Shown one piece after another: positions 22,015 through 32,371 of a stretch of DNA of 64,000 bases; positions within the stretch are counted from its first letter, which is position 1; each line of letters opens with the position of its first letter. The DNA lies in NCBI GenBank assembly GCA_012932865.1, contig SAXG01000001.1, positions 1,539,693 through 1,603,692 on the forward strand, given 5' to 3'. A program made the position numbers and the translations under genes. Under the pieces are notes generated by a model. The model saw nothing but the letters and a program-made list of their open reading frames with translations, was not told where the DNA came from and ran no database searches. The stretch comes from Amylostereum areolatum. Taxonomy: Eukaryota; Basidiomycota; Agaricomycetes; Russulales; Stereaceae.

Positions 22015-24014
22015 ATGCCCCCTGCTGCCACCGCCGCCGCCACCAACATTGACATCAATTCCGACGTGTTCATCTTCTCTGTTGAGATCATGCCCAACGA
22101 GAGGATCGTGCAGGACATTCTGGCTGAGTTCCAATCACGCAAGGTCGTCCCTAGAGCAGCGTTCTGGAACAAGCTCCACCCGATCCTGGTGCGTTTGTTA
22201 TCTACTCTCCCACTTCCTACTTACTAACTAGTACCTTCCTAGATGTTCCTTACACAAGAGATGCACTCGACGCTCGCTGTGCGTGGTATCAAGTGGTTCC
22301 CAACATTTGTTAACGAGGTGGCCGCCGCCATGAGGGCAGGTAGGAAGGAGAAGTGGTCCAAGGCACTTCAGCAGATACCACTGGAGACATATCAGCGCAA
22401 GTGGCTGGGAGAGGTTTGGGAGCAATGGTGGACTGTCGAAGGTACATCACATTTAGCTGCCCTTATTCCTTTTCTCACATTTTTCTAGATATCTGGATCT
22501 CTAAGAAGAAGAAGGCTGACCTGAGGAGTGACGTAGATGCCCGCCGTCCCGTGTCATCATCGACCGTGTCCACCTCCACCAAGGCATCTGCCCCCTCGCC
22601 AAGCCTCACCCCTCCACATCCAAGAGGACCATGGCCACGCCGACCACTACCTCCAAACCTCACCCCTCCACGTCCGACGAGACTGCGCCCACCCCTGCCC
22701 CTGCCGCGAAGCGCCCCCCTCCCCCGCCCACATCCGAGAAGACCATGGCCCCTGCTGCAAAGCGTCCCCTGCCCATGTCCAAGAAGACCATGGCCCCTGC
22801 CGCTAAGCGTCCCCTGCCCACATTCGATGAGACTGCGCCCACCACGGCCTCTGCCGCGAAGCCTCCCCCACCAACGTCTGAGAAGACCACTCCCACACTG
22901 GCCCCAGCCATTGACCGTCCCTCATCCACATCCAAGAGGAAGGAAGCCACATCAGCTTCTCGCACTGACCCTGGCTCGTCCACGTACGAGACGCAGAAGA
23001 CCCCGCCCCCCCCAGCCTCCACCACAAACAAGCCGTCTGTGGTCAGGCCGAAGCCCAAGTTGTCACAGGCGAAGAAGACACCTCCCCCCCCCTCCCGCTC
23101 CTACGTCCTCCAAGGACGTGCATCCCTCTGGCCAGGAGGTGACAGCTGTCGCAGGCATCACACAGAAGGGATCACAACCCCCTCCCGTACCCCCAACGCC
23201 ATCGCCCTCGTTGAAGGTCTCTGCAACCTCCACCAAGGTCCCCTCTCCCACCCCACCAGCCGTGCAGATGCCGACACCCAAGGAGATTTCTGCCTCGGAC
23301 CCCAAGCCCACGGTCAACGTGGACGTCCAGGGGAAGGGTTCCCAGCTGCCACCGGGACCTTCAAAAGCACTCCCCCTGACTGCCACGGACTCAGGTCCAT
23401 TGAAGAGGAAGGCGGATGACGTGGCTGCCCCGGAATCGACACCCCCCGCAGGAGATGAAGAAGAGGCTCCTCCTCCGAAACATCAGCGCCAGGAGGCACC
23501 GGCCTCCGAGGGCACAGACCCATACAGTAAGTCAGATTACATTTGGTTTGTGACCCTTTCTCACGTTGACATGGCCAATCCAGGTGGCCTCGGACTCGAC
23601 ACTGCAATATGCATGCTTGAAGATTGCATTGCCGCCTGGATCGCGATGGAGATCGTCACCCTGGTGCAGGAACCTCTTGCCCAGCTCAAGCACCTGAACG
23701 ACACCGTCTGGACCCCCCACCCCGAGTTGTCCGAGGTGTGGTACTGCAAGGCCGTGTCCAATAGAGGACACGTCCTGCTCGCACCGGAGCTAGCCCTCAT
23801 ATTGGCAGAGGAGGAGGGAGGGTTGGCAGTGGCGCTTGGTGCAGGGAAGGGGAAGGAGAAGGCCAAGCCGGAGGTGGTGGAGCCGATGCAGGCGGATGGT
23901 GGGTTGGACACCACCACTGCTGACTCTATCAGCGCCCTTATCAATCGCAAGCTTGATGAGAAGCTTGCGCCGTTCATGGCCCTCATGCGGAAGTTTCAGC
24001 AGGGCAAGAAGTGA
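22015..24014 (+). CDS. Hypothetical Pro-rich protein, four exons
   Basis: Exons are 22015-22188, 22243-22441, 22489-23526 and 23584-24014, with introns of 54, 47 and 57 bp (GTGCGT, GTACAT and GTAAGT donors, CTAG/CAG acceptors). The joined frame gives about 610 codons. The N-terminus (IDINSDVF...WNKLHPIL; WFPTFVNEVAAAM) is helical. A long Pro-rich linker follows, then a nuclear-signal-like LKRKADD and a C-terminal helical domain (AICMLEDCIAAWIAMEIVTL) ending FQQGKK. In the linker the natural-looking translation (Thr/Ala/Pro/Lys with 13-codon repeats such as EKTMAPAAKRP) is in another frame between two C-runs near 22590 and 23090, so two compensating single-base indels are likely. Function unknown. 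Confidence 0.6.
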
Positions 24015-24187
24015 GGCAGCGCATCGCTGGAGGGTCCGGACTTTTTTAAAATATCTTGAATGTACCTAGTCACACTGTGTCTGCTATCACATCGCTTTCA
24101 TCATGTGATGTATGAATCCGGCAACATCTGAGAAAGTATAAAAATGAGCAAAGGTCACATCTCATCTTCATCAACAGCACAGAAGAC

Positions 24188-24480
24188 ATGAGCATTCCCA
24201 AGTCAAACCTAGTGCCCTGTCCTTCCCCTTCACCGACTCAATCTATTCCTCTCACCTACGTGATGTATGCTGTGCACCATCAAAACATCCAGAACCCCTG
24301 GTGGTCACATAGGTATGAAGATCGATTCTATTCCGGCCCTTGTCAGTCACTCATTGCGTACAGATTCCCCGCCTCGGACGGTGAAGTTACAGAGATAGCA
24401 TAGGCTATGGTAAAGACCCCGGAGGCCACAGATACGGTATGTTCCCTGTCCCTTGATCATTTTCACTACTCTCACAGATG
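24188..24480 (+). CDS. Hypothetical gene fragment
   Basis: The frame begins at ATG 24188 (MSIPKSNLVPCPSP...) and has 71 codons to a TAG at 24401-24403. It then stays open for 13 codons to a GTATGT donor with a CACAG acceptor at 24478. This suggests a two-exon gene with a point-mutated stop. The second exon runs into an inverted-repeat region. No family is recognised. Confidence 0.35.
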
Positions 24481-24486
24481 TCAATC

Positions 24487-25420
24487 TACCATTCAGAACA
24501 TGTCGCCATCATAGGAGGTGGGATAGGGTGGAGTGTACAGTACAGATCTATCTGTTATCTGGCACCGAGCCCGGTGATAGATGAGTTGTTGCTATTGCTG
24601 TTATTGCTAGACGGTTGTGACGGTGCCCAAAGGAGGAATAGGACACCGCGGACGAAGGGAGCTCGGTCACAGACGAGCTGGAGAGTCGCCTGCGCTTAGT
24701 GGGAGCGTGTGTCGGAAGTACTGTCCGCGTCCGAGTTGCCGCTCGGGACTGTGTGTGCTTCGACGGTCTCGTTGAACATTTGGCTGAGATAGTTTGGGTA
24801 GGCCAGGGAATATGAGGGAGGGGTAGGAATCTTGGAACCCATTTTGCTGGCTTTGATCCATCCCGAGGGCTCCCATGAGCTCGGACTGGTTCGGGGAGCG
24901 GTAGTTGAACACTTCGTCACCCTACTCGAATACTCGCTGAGTCAGGCAATTATGTGCCCATCCGATTCTTCGAATTCATCACCGTTCTCTGTGTCTCTGG
25001 CCCTGATGACGAAGGAGAACCGGGACCCATTATTGCCGGATACGCCCCCATTGAGTAGATTGATCTGTACTGTACCCCACCCCATCTCAAGTCCTATGAT
25101 GGCGACACATTCTGAATGGTTCATTGATCGCCTTTGTGCTAAGCCCGTTGAGCTTGTTCTCTAGTGAACGAGGCACTGCGATGTGGGCAGCGAGGCTGGA
25201 CGTACCAGTAGAAAGGGTGACCAAACAAATGGAACGGGGTTTGGTCCCCCCCGTCTACTAGTACATCCAGCCTTGCTGCCCACATTGCAATACCTCGTTC
25301 ACTAGAGGACAAGCTCAACGGGCTTGGCACAAAGGCAATCAATGAACCATTCAGAGTGTGTTGCCATCATAGGACTTGGGATGGGGTGGTGTACAGTACA
25401 GATCAATCTACTATCCGGCA
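24487..25420. repeat. Foldback/inverted repeat cluster
   Basis: Near-perfect arms at about 25035-25209 and 25254-25419 are inverted around a loop of about 45 nt that itself pairs (GACCAAAC...GTTTGGTC). Part of the arm, starting ACCATTCAGA.C.TGT, is present a third time at 24487-24564 in the same orientation as the right arm. The arms can encode HSE(H/C)VAIIG..GW, so they may derive from a gene piece. This could be a foldback element or a local inverted duplication. Confidence 0.65.
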
Positions 25421-25805
25421 CTGCTCCACCCTCCACCCTCCACCCTCCACCCTCTGCCCTCTGCCCTATCTGACATCAACCAACAAAAATATATTCATTC
25501 TTGCCTCTTTCCCTTCCCCTTTCAGGGGGTGTTCACAACACTGCTTAACAACTTCCATCCACTATCCTGTAAGTCGGTTGTCTCAGGTCGCGGAGGTAAA
25601 GAAGAGGGTCTGGCATCACCGGCCGCAACATTTGGCTGGATCACTACCTTTGTCGACCTCTGCTTCCTCTTGTAAGTTGTGGGCTTCATCAACACAGGAG
25701 GGTGATATAATGAATCTGCCCTAGATGGAGGTTTTCGTTTGTGCTTTGGGCGCTCTTCAGGATCATCTAGATTGGCTGGTGGTGGAGTCTATGTTATAGG
25801 TGACA

Positions 25806-28800
25806 TCAGTCGAAGTGTATCAGTGAGGGAGATAGAGTCCATGCAAAGTGAAGATGGTGTTGTGGGGCATAATCAGAAGGAGATTCATCCTCATCGGAGT
25901 CGATCACCTCGGAAAAGACCAGTGGCGCAAAAATGTCCAAAGGGACATTCTCTTTGTTATTGTCAGACATCACAACCCTATCGAAGGTGGGCAGGGGGAA
26001 GTCATCCATGTCCATGGCTGCTAGTGTATCCATATCGGTCCATCTACGAGGCATTTCCATTGACCTGGAGCCCGTCGGACGCGGCTTCAGACGTGGACCT
26101 GGACAATGTGGTTGTTAGCTCAAACCCACATTAATAACATGGAGTCTTACGGGGTGGGCCACTCTGAGATGGGCTACCCGGATGCTCCTCGTCCGACCGA
26201 GGAATATGTATAGACTTAGGGGGAGGCTGGGCCTTACAAGTCGGATTCCTTTGGATGGCGGATGTGGATGCATTGACTGGAATGCCTGCAGCTTCCAAAT
26301 TCACAATTTCAGTTTGTGCGGCCAGGGTCATCACCTCCACTGCCTCTGACCACCACCAGCCTCCTTCCCTGCCATCGTCGGCATACTCGGGCAGCTTGCC
26401 AATGCAAGAGATCATGATTGTGCCTCTTGAGGACACCCTGCAGGGGGCCGGTGCAGACTCCCTCCACAGGTCCGACTTGGTCTTCATTGCCTCCCAGAAC
26501 ACTGTGTCGTAATTGTATAGCCCAAGAAGCAATAACACTGTAGATGCACGATCTCTTCCAGCCCATGATTTGTCTTCCCCTTGCCATAGAAATGTTGGGG
26601 GATCTTCATTAAAGTCCGCGACGCAGTTCCGGAGCTCGATCATTGCTGGCTGAAACTTGTGCTGCTCGGACCCAATCCATCACTTGGGCCAATCCCACAG
26701 CCCACATTTTGGTGTGTCTTTTGGGAGTCTGAGGTCTGTCTGTGCCGCCTATGTGTGAGGAGGAGAGATTAGCTCACATTATCTTGGTATGGGTATTGAG
26801 ATGATGTACCAAAATACGAGACACCAGATCTACTAGATGGACGTAAGGATCCTTGTCCGACAGTGTCCAGAGGTAAGTGAACTGTGCCTGCGGTTCTTGT
26901 GCAACTGTGTTGGGGGCAGTTCCGGGCCATGCTGGGTGGGGCCACTGTATCATGGGAGCACTGTTGTCACGTTCATCTTCCGAATCCTCCCCCACAGCAA
27001 TCATCTCCCATCTCGCACTTTGATACTGAGGGTCCGATGACCCAGATGCAAGACCCTGCGCTGCACTGCTTTCTGCTTCATCCAACGATTCCACTACGGC
27101 TTTGCTAATCTGTTTCCCTTTGGTGCGTTGTTTTCTGGTCATTTTCTTGGATCATCTTGGGGTCGGAGCCTGACTCAGAGGTTCAACGGTTGCAGTATGG
27201 GGGGTAGATTTCTTCCTCGAGTGTGAGGCTGCATTCGAACATTTTGTCTTCTTCTTCTGACGAGGCAGGACCGGATGCTCGCCCTCTTCATCATCTTTGT
27301 CCGCTTCATTCGCTCGCTCCTCGGCCTCCTTCTCTGCATCTTCCAGGGACCAGGTGCGGTTAGCAGCCAGAACTGCCAGGTGGATCTCTCCAGAGCTGTG
27401 GACATGATGAAAGTGGAAACCACGTCTGGAGGCGGCAAGATTTTGTTCTACCGCTGCTCGAAATTCTCCACATTGTTTATGCGTCCATTTTCCCGGATCC
27501 GACAGCCTAGTCCACTCTGCGGGAAGTTGAGACATGGCGAAAAATGTTTCATCTACCTTTTTTAAGATCTCCCCCTAGAATATGTGTGTGTTGCCACAAT
27601 CCGCATTGATGTCTGTGGCGAAGTCAACACAAAATCAATAGGCAAAAGTTGGAGGACATACGGAGTTCTGCAGTAAGATACGCATGGCACAATAGATGTT
27701 TCTCACCCACAGGTGGCTTAGTTGGGGTCCATGGGGTATCTGGTGACTGAGGAAGGCTATCCTTGTGAGAGATCTTCAGCCATAGCTTCTTGACGTTCCC
27801 GGACTTTGTGACCTGAGCAGGTTTCTTTGGGTCCGGCCGAAAAACTGCACGTAGTCAGCTTGCGATGGGATTGTTAGCGTCCGGATGACATACTTTTGCA
27901 TGCACGTGCCCATTCCGGGAGGTTGTTATCCAGAGGCTCATATGCCCAGTTGGGAAATACCTCTGTGAACGGCCTATCAAGATAGTTGCATGCCGTGCTG
28001 TATTTAAAACTGCTGTGAAGTCAGCATTGGTCTAGTAAAGCAAGAATGTCACCATTACCATTTGACTTTGAAGGAGCCAGGTACCTTGCCTGGAATGGCC
28101 TCGAAAGTGAGGAGCGGGACGCCACACAGTCTCCATACCTTCCTCTGGGTCTTGTACAAGATCTTGGAAAGCAAGGTGCGTGCATTGCTGTTCTGGTCAT
28201 CAATGACCAGCATCTGGATGGAATCCGGCTCGGACGTACATTCTCTTCAAATCCTCCGGAAGCCCTTGGGCGTTGAGTTCAGCTTGGTGCTTCTCCACAT
28301 CTGCACGATCTTGCGCCGTCAACCCCTTCAGGATTTCGGAAAGTGCCGGTTGATAGCACTGCAGTTCTGGGTTCTTGCTCCTCTCTCGGCCCTCCTCCGT
28401 CATCTCATTCACCAGCTCGTCACGGAAGCTGAAGCCTTTATCGTAGACAAGATAGTCTCGAGGTCGGCAGATATGGCCTTGTTCAAAGATATGCCAGCAG
28501 AATGTCTAGGGATACGATATCGAGAGAAGGCACCAGATGCAAGTATCCGAGCCACGTACCTGAGTTCGCTCGTGGAAAGCAGCATCTTTCTTCTTTGTTG
28601 GGGGATGATCGGGATCATAGATCTTTGCATTGTGAACCTTTGCAAAGAACTGAACTCGCATTTGTTTCACCCATTCACTTTTGTCTGTGTACGTAAGCTT
28701 CTTGAACTCTTCCAGGTGATCGCTTATCCAGTCTTTCTCGGCAGGGAGCAAGGGCAAAAGTTCTTTTGCTTGATTGTCCAGGAGTTCGTGATCCAGGAGG

Positions 28801-28865
28801 GCGCTATCAGGGTCCGGAATATCCCATGATTGAAATGGTACATCAGATTGCTTGTTGTCAGACAT
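25806..28865 (-). pseudogene. Large multi-exon hypothetical gene with in-frame stops
   Basis: The minus-strand gene starts at ATG 28865 (MSDNKQSDVPFQSWD). I can follow exons with 45-60 bp introns: GTACGT...CCTAG near 28506-28560, GTACGT near 28190-28236, GTAATG...CACAG near 28020-28065, GTATGT...GCAG near 27850-27895, and a last GTAAGA...CCAG intron near 26102-26152. Segments include SEWVKQMRVQFFAKVHNAK, YLDRPFTEVFPNWAYEPLD, KLWLKISHKDSLPQ, GFHFHHVHSSGEIHLAVLA and a C-terminal acidic region. Two stops interrupt otherwise continuous exons, TAG at 27575-27577 and TGA at 27152-27154. Both fit C-to-T or G-to-A changes. It resembles lineage-expanded hypothetical families of mushrooms, judged only by general pattern. 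Function unknown. Confidence 0.5.
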
Positions 28866-29083
28866 TTGGCGGTGATGATACGACAGAAAGAGTGCCAGCT
28901 CATTGGCGGACGGACATCATAACATGTGGAACGGAATCAAATTCTAGGCTATCCGAGCGGCCCGGATGGCTGGTGACCATCACACCTCACAAGTCTGCAC
29001 AGGTCCAGACGGACACCAAGCAGCACACCCAACTTGTTAAGACCGACACAGATTAATACAACGGAGTGCCCAATGCGACCTAT

Positions 29084-30046
29084 CTACTCGTCGTATTCAT
29101 ACTCCTCGTCAAAGACCTGTCCTTTCTGTGAGTTCGGCACAAAATTATCCTCCTCGTCCTCATCCTCATCCTCGTCATCACCCAGTTCCTCCTCCGCAGC
29201 ATCATCATTGTCAGCACCTGTCTCCCAGCTCACCTTGTCCTCCTGGGCAACGATGGGTGGGAGTCTAGAGATGTCTGAGGTCCAGTCACTGTCTTGGGGG
29301 CCGCGGCTCTCGGATTCATTGTCGTTGGGTCCGGCCAAAGTTAGTGCAGCCTCCATCCGGTGGATCAGCTGCCCCTAAATAGCATCCTGGCACTCCTTTG
29401 CAGCTTGAAGGACCTTCCCAGCTGTGACAATATCGCCCTTGAGCTGCAAGACGGCGGTCTGGAGGGCCTGATGAAGTACAAGCTTGTATGCAAGCTACTC
29501 CTTAGCATCCTCGATGTAGTGATGGAATGTGGTGCGAAGGGCCTTGTCATTGACGCAGATAGCCTCCATGAGTTCGGGTCCAGTCTTCGTCGTCAGGATC
29601 TTGAGGAAGTGGTCGATGCCAGCATTGAGCTCCGCTAAATTGAGAGTGTTAGAGTGTGTCTGGGGGGGTGAACCACGAAAAATTGAACATACAATCTTCA
29701 TCCGGGTCTGGGTCCGAGGGATACTCTGCCTGATATCCTGCCTCATCAGGATAGTCGTCATCACTGAGGGCCTCGTCCTGCTTCATGAGAAGCTGTGTGG
29801 TAACCTTGGTGGCCTGCCGTTCTGGCCGGGCACGTGCAGGCCTGGCATCAGATTGAGGGGGTGGAGGGGGGGTCAGAGGGGGTGTGGTTGCAACCAAGGG
29901 GGGAATGACCAGGGCTGGCGGACGGACACGATGCTGAAGACCAGCCTCATCATGCTTATGAAGATGGACCCATGAGGATTTGGTCGTCCTCGTTGTGGCC
30001 TTGGTCTTGTGGGAGCACTCCATCTCCACCCAGATGCAGAGCACAC
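29084..30046 (-). pseudogene. Cys-module gene, truncated by element B
   Basis: Minus-strand frame whose first readable residues are ERVLCIWVEMECSHKTKATTRTTK, the end of the Cys module seen at 10081 (STCSHHSKGTATRATYL). A Pro-rich linker, an acidic stretch (SDDDYPDEAGYQAEYPSDPD), a GTATGT intron (about 29640-29692) and a helical part (ELNAGIDHFLKILTTK...) follow, then a very acidic tail ending EEYEYDE. TAG codons at 29495-29497 and 29375-29377 interrupt the last exon in frame. The N-terminal half is missing: the truncated LTR of element B starts in the middle of the Cys module. The copy is dead. Confidence 0.5.
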
Positions 30047-30159
30047 GCTCGTGTTGCACTATCCTAGACCCGGCACTCCCGAATCTATTGTTTCTTCTCG
30101 CTCCTCCCATCGTTGCGACTTAGGTGGCTCCTTTGGTCTCATAAACTGTGTTTCTGACA
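30047..30159 (+). repeat. Truncated family 1 5' LTR (R/U5 end only)
   Basis: Only the last 113 bp of the LTR, ending TTTCTGACA, are present. The left border joins the Cys module of the gene at 29084, so U3 and the promoter are missing. Confidence 0.8.
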
Positions 30160-30161
30160 CC

Positions 30162-30172
30162 TGGACAGTCTA
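30162..30172 (+). other. Family 1 primer binding site (element B)
   Basis: TGGACAGTCTA, 2 nt after the LTR end, is complementary to TAGACTGTCCA at the predicted RNA start in the LTR. Confidence 0.75.
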
Positions 30173-31345
30173 CCCCTACGCCTACCTTGCACCCCTCTCT
30201 CCATCTACCTCTGCTGTCTCCACGACGTTAAAACCTCCCACCACGGACCTCCTAAATGCACAAGTTTTCCTCCCATTTAACGGAAAGCCGATCACCCCCC
30301 GTGACGACGCACCACTCCCCTACCCTTGGTCCGATGCCGTCACTGTCAACTGCCTTGTCCCTGTGCAGAACCTCTGCAAGAAAGATCCCTAGACCGCGCA
30401 CAGCCTCAACTTCCGCATCTTCGAGTGGAGGTGGCATAAGGATCACGGTACTGTCGTCCTTACTCTATACGTTTGGATCACTACATGCATCAACGTAGAT
30501 CTCGAGTGCCTCGAGTTCACCCTCCACGCCCCCACCTATCACACGTACCTCATCCAGAACGCCCCCAACCCAATCCTCCAGACCAGCTTCACCTCTGTCT
30601 CCCAGCTCAACCGCTGGACCCCTGAATCTACCCCACCCCCAGTCCTCCATCCCACCATCAGGGGTAAGACCCTTCGTCGCCACTACCACAAACACAAGAT
30701 CCGCCAGGCAGTAAAAGCCGGCTACCTCACCAAGAAACTCCTCGGCCGTCACCCCATTGCGGCGGACGTTTTCTAGACCATCATCACGTCCCCCGCAGTC
30801 CCTCGTCCCCCCACCCTGAACTTCCCCCCAGGTGTTTTTTGAGACTACTGTCCCAAAGAGTACTATATCCTCACCTCGCAGCAGACTAAGGAATCCGTAC
30901 ATTGGCAGCACAATGAACCAAACCCGCAACGTCAAGATAAAAAAAAAATGTTGAAGAATCGGACTTTGCCACTGCTGCGGACGTTCTACAACGCTTCTTA
31001 AACCCTCCCCCTACCAAATTTCCCCCACCCCATCGACGTGCTGTAGTAGAGATCCCAGAAGGAATCAACTACAACGACACAACTAGGAAGTGGTATGCCT
31101 ATAGACAGAACAAGAACAGAACACCAGGACGATTAGTAGTTGAGTGGCAGCCCACTTCGTTGAGTCCTGTCCAAGATCACTGGTCGTGGCATCATAACCA
31201 GCAATTCCTCACCCCCGCCGACTTCCTCGTCGCAAAGCAAGCTGGGGGCGAAGTTGAAGAAGCGGAAGAACACCGACGAGAAACCCTACGCCGCCTTGAT
31301 CAAGAACTCACCCAATCCCTCACCATCCCCTTCCCCTCCAACAAG

Positions 31346-32371
31346 ATGTCTGACGCCGAATCCAAACCTGCCATCTCTAAGCGGGAGATTGGCCCCAAAC
31401 CAAAGCTGTTCAAAGGCAATAGACACGACACCCTCTGGTTCTCCCTCGAGCTCCGTATGTTCCTGCATGTTAACAAGGACGTTTATGCTACAGATGATGC
31501 CAAGATGATGCTCCTCCTCAGCTTGATGGAGGACGACACAGCAAAAGCCTGGGCCACGCATCACCACATGGAGCTTTTCGATGACGAAGATAAGAAGGAA
31601 GACACCGAAGCCCTCAGCCTCAAGCCCCCGACGCTCCACTACAGCTCCTACAAAGAGCTCTTCAAGAGGTTCGGTAAAGACTTCGTGCCCGTCGATCCGA
31701 AGATAGAGGCTCAGCATAAGATCCACGAGCTCGCAATGACCACCCGGGACGTCACTGACTTTATCATCAAGTTTGAGATGCTGGCAACCATGTCAGGATA
31801 CGACGACAAGGCGCTAATCCACTTTTTCAAGAAGGGACTTCAACGTGACCTTGGCAAGCAGGTGGCCCGGTTGTACCCATTCCCCACTGACCTTGCGGAG
31901 TGGAGGGAGCGCGCCCGCCGCATCAACCACCAATGGCTCGAAGAGAACCCGGAGAGAAAGAGCAGTCAGTCCAAGGGGGCTGTCGCGCTCACCTCAAACG
32001 GTTCAGCCAACGACTCCTCGTCGCACCGAGTCGGTGCCTTTACGAACACCTCGACTCGCCCTGCAAAGCTAACAGACAACGAACACGTAAAGATGATGTA
32101 TGAAGGCAAGTGCTTCATGTGTCGACAGGCCAGTCACATCTTCCGCGACTGCCCCAACCGCGACTCGAGCATGCGACGGGTGGGCGCAGTCGAGACTGGA
32201 TCTAAGGCCCCTTCCCCACTGACGAGCATGGCTCCACCCACCGCAAAAGCAGCTGCCGACCCGTCCAAAACCATTGCGGCGATCACTCGCCAGCTGAAGG
32301 ATCTGGACGCAGAACGCAAGGAGCAGGCAGTAGCGCTGTTGAATGACATCCTGGAATCACAGGATTTTTGA
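31346..32371 (+). CDS. Gag (element B)
   Basis: 341 codons from MSDAESKPAISK to DILESQDF, the same length as Gag of C, D and E. The capsid-like core (LRMFLHVNKDVYATDDAKMM; YKELFKRFGKDF) forms particles in related elements, and the knuckle CFMCRQASHIFRDC keeps all four metal ligands. The frame is also open upstream to 31160, but the leader further up has stops (TGA in place of CGA near 30840). The stop is part of the GGATTTTTGA frameshift site. Although open, it is followed by a broken pol. Confidence 0.75.
   Translation: MSDAESKPAISKREIGPKPKLFKGNRHDTLWFSLELRMFLHVNKDVYATDDAKMMLLLSLMEDDTAKAWATHHHMELFDDEDKKEDTEALSLKPPTLHYSSYKELFKRFGKDFVPVDPKIEAQHKIHELAMTTRDVTDFIIKFEMLATMSGYDDKALIHFFKKGLQRDLGKQVARLYPFPTDLAEWRERARRINHQWLEENPERKSSQSKGAVALTSNGSANDSSSHRVGAFTNTSTRPAKLTDNEHVKMMYEGKCFMCRQASHIFRDCPNRDSSMRRVGAVETGSKAPSPLTSMAPPTAKAAADPSKTIAAITRQLKDLDAERKEQAVALLNDILESQDF

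Noticed and set aside
27152..30776. Reassignment of TAG as a sense codon
   Set aside because: Several in-frame TAGs suggested it, but other genes here end plausibly on TAG (9371, 21346), and TGA stops are also found within exons, so mutation is simpler.
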